Assembly (NCBI GenBank): GCA_934177025.1
Contig: CAKPPA010000060.1
Location: 1-6,683, forward strand
Direction: 5' to 3'
DNA: 6,683 bases
Origin: an uncultured Clostridia bacterium
GTDB lineage: Bacteria; Bacillota; Clostridia; Christensenellales; CAG-314
Part shown: positions 5,788 to 6,683 of the stretch, one piece after another
Numbering within the stretch: position 1 is the first letter of the stretch
Layout: each line of letters begins with the position of its first letter
Made by a program: the position numbers and the translations under genes
Notes under the pieces: generated by a model
The model's input: only the letters and a program-made list of their open reading frames with translations
Databases searched by the model: none
Told to the model about the DNA's origin: nothing

Positions 5788-6683
5788 TTTTCCCCCTCCC
5801 ATCGGATTCTTCTTTCGTTTTTTGTCCGCCCGTCCGTTTTGACGTCCTCGGAAATTTCCCTACCGACAACAATAAACACGCGGTTTCCTTTCGCCACCAA
5901 CGGCAAGCTGTCCCGAACACGAACGGGGACTTTGCAATCCGTCAGATAATCGTTGAGTTTTTTGGTTCCACCGCCGAATTTACGGAACACGTCCCCCGCA
6001 CGGCGGTTGCGTAGCACACAGCCTTGCGGAAGTTTGTCCACATCGAATCGAAGCCCTTCGCCGCTTGGCACTACGCTGACGTTTCCGTTCAAAAAGGGAA
6101 GCCTCCCTTCCCGAAACGCAATTTCGTAAGGCGGTACCGCCCTTTCGCGGTAAAAAACAATGCCATTATAATCCCTCGCCGCCGTAATGTCAAAAGGCAA
6201 ACGTATTTTTTTTCCTGTTTCCGCCGAACCTAACCGAAACAGTGCTTGCAAATGCTTGCTTTCCAAATTTTCGTAGTAGCCTAAGGCATTCCACGCCTGT
6301 TTAAAACAGCGGTATGCCGCCGCTTCGGGGAGCCGAAACGCTTCCGCCGAGCAAACCACGCCCTCCGCCGTAACGCAAACGACGTTTTGCGGCAACATTG
6401 CGTCGAACGCCGCATTTTGCAACCGCATGCTTTCGGCAAAGCGGCACAAATTTTCCACCGCTTTTCGGTTGCATTGTTTTAGCACCGGCAATGCCTGCGC
6501 CCGCAAACGATTGCGTGTAAACGCTACGTCCGCATTGCTTTCGTCCGTGCGGTAAGGCACTTGATGCTCCTTTGCGTAATTTAAAATTTCCGCCCGCGAC
6601 GTGTCCAACAACGGCCGCACGAATTTTCCGCTGACGGGGGCCATGCCTTCCGCACCGTCCGGCCCGCTGCCCCGCAGTAAATG
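5784..6683 (-). CDS. tilS: tRNA(Ile)-lysidine synthetase, C-terminal part (5' end outside the window)
   Basis: TilS uses ATP and lysine to convert C34 of the CAU-anticodon tRNA-Ile to lysidine, changing its reading from AUG to AUA; it is essential in most bacteria. The frame is open to the window edge, giving 299 residues. The catalytic PP-loop domain with its SGGxDS motif lies upstream of the window. Visible: HLLRGSGPDG at the cut edge (end of the HHxxDQxET region), FVRPLLDTSRAEIL at 21-34, the tRNA-contacting TDESNADVAFTRNRLR at 46-61, a helical middle region at about 70-150, and the TilS C-terminal domain with RNRRAGDVFRKFGGGTKKLNDYL at 225-247 and DSLPLV at 258-263. An internal Met at 6644 is not the start, because homology continues upstream of it. 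The stop TGA overlaps the hpt ATG by four bases (ATGA). Confidence 0.94.
   Translation of the reverse strand, partial: HLLRGSGPDGAEGMAPVSGKFVRPLLDTSRAEILNYAKEHQVPYRTDESNADVAFTRNRLRAQALPVLKQCNRKAVENLCRFAESMRLQNAAFDAMLPQNVVCVTAEGVVCSAEAFRLPEAAAYRCFKQAWNALGYYENLESKHLQALFRLGSAETGKKIRLPFDITAARDYNGIVFYRERAVPPYEIAFREGRLPFLNGNVSVVPSGEGLRFDVDKLPQGCVLRNRRAGDVFRKFGGGTKKLNDYLTDCKVPVRVRDSLPLVAKGNRVFIVVGREISEDVKTDGRTKNERRIRWEGEK
5791..5800 (-). promoter_or_regulatory. Ribosome binding site of hpt within the end of tilS
   Basis: Minus-strand GGGAGGGGGA lies inside the last codons of tilS, three bases before the ATG at 5787 with its GGAGG core seven bases away. It explains why the upstream ATG at 5802 is unlikely to be the start. 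Confidence 0.75.

Noticed and set aside
5788..5802. A longer hpt beginning at the ATG at 5802.
   Set aside because: The five extra codons are the purine-rich Shine-Dalgarno itself, and the ATG at 5787 makes the ATGA overlap with the tilS stop.
6642..6644. The Met at 6644 as the start of a short tilS-like gene.
   Set aside because: The frame stays open to the window edge and the upstream residues HLLRGSGPDG are typical TilS sequence, so the gene is simply cut by the window.

Overview
The window carries six protein-coding genes, all on the minus strand, in what look like two separate transcription units. I see no mobile element, CRISPR array, tRNA or rRNA. The base composition is near balanced, the Shine-Dalgarno sequences are strong (GGAG/AGGAGG type) and genes are tightly packed with coupled overlaps. 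Together with a tilS-hpt pair, this suggests a bacterium of the Bacillota; an amino-acid-fermenting anaerobe would fit the long-form urocanate hydratase. The phylum is an inference from context and family resemblance, and I cannot name a genus.

Unit 1 (right side, read from 6683 down to 3917): the 3' part of tilS (tRNA-Ile lysidine synthetase, N-terminus outside the window), hpt (hypoxanthine phosphoribosyltransferase), a deoD-type purine nucleoside phosphorylase, and a YfcE-type metallophosphodiesterase. tilS and hpt overlap by ATGA; deoD and yfcE overlap by TAATG; hpt and deoD are 60 bp apart with a 24-bp imperfect tandem duplication between them. PNP releases hypoxanthine or guanine from nucleosides and Hpt returns the bases to IMP/GMP, so the core of the unit is purine salvage. 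A stem followed by seven U residues (3790-3855) probably ends this unit.

The 305-bp spacer 3612-3916 holds that terminator, a cluster of inverted repeats, and a good candidate promoter for the next unit (-35 TTGCAA, 17-bp spacer, extended -10 TGCTTAAAT).

Unit 2 (left side, read from 3611 down to 21): hutH (histidine ammonia-lyase) followed after 12 bp by hutU (long-form urocanate hydratase), the first two steps of histidine degradation: histidine to urocanate plus ammonia, then urocanate to 4-imidazolone-5-propionate. The later hut genes (hutI and a formiminoglutamate-processing gene) are not in the window and may lie beyond base 1. The hut genes strongly avoid TTA/CTA/TCA codons while the salvage operon uses them freely. 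This leaves a very long but spurious open frame on the opposite strand and suggests that the hut genes are highly expressed.

Overall this is ordinary core and catabolic metabolism. I did not find a convincing undescribed system; the observations below are modest.
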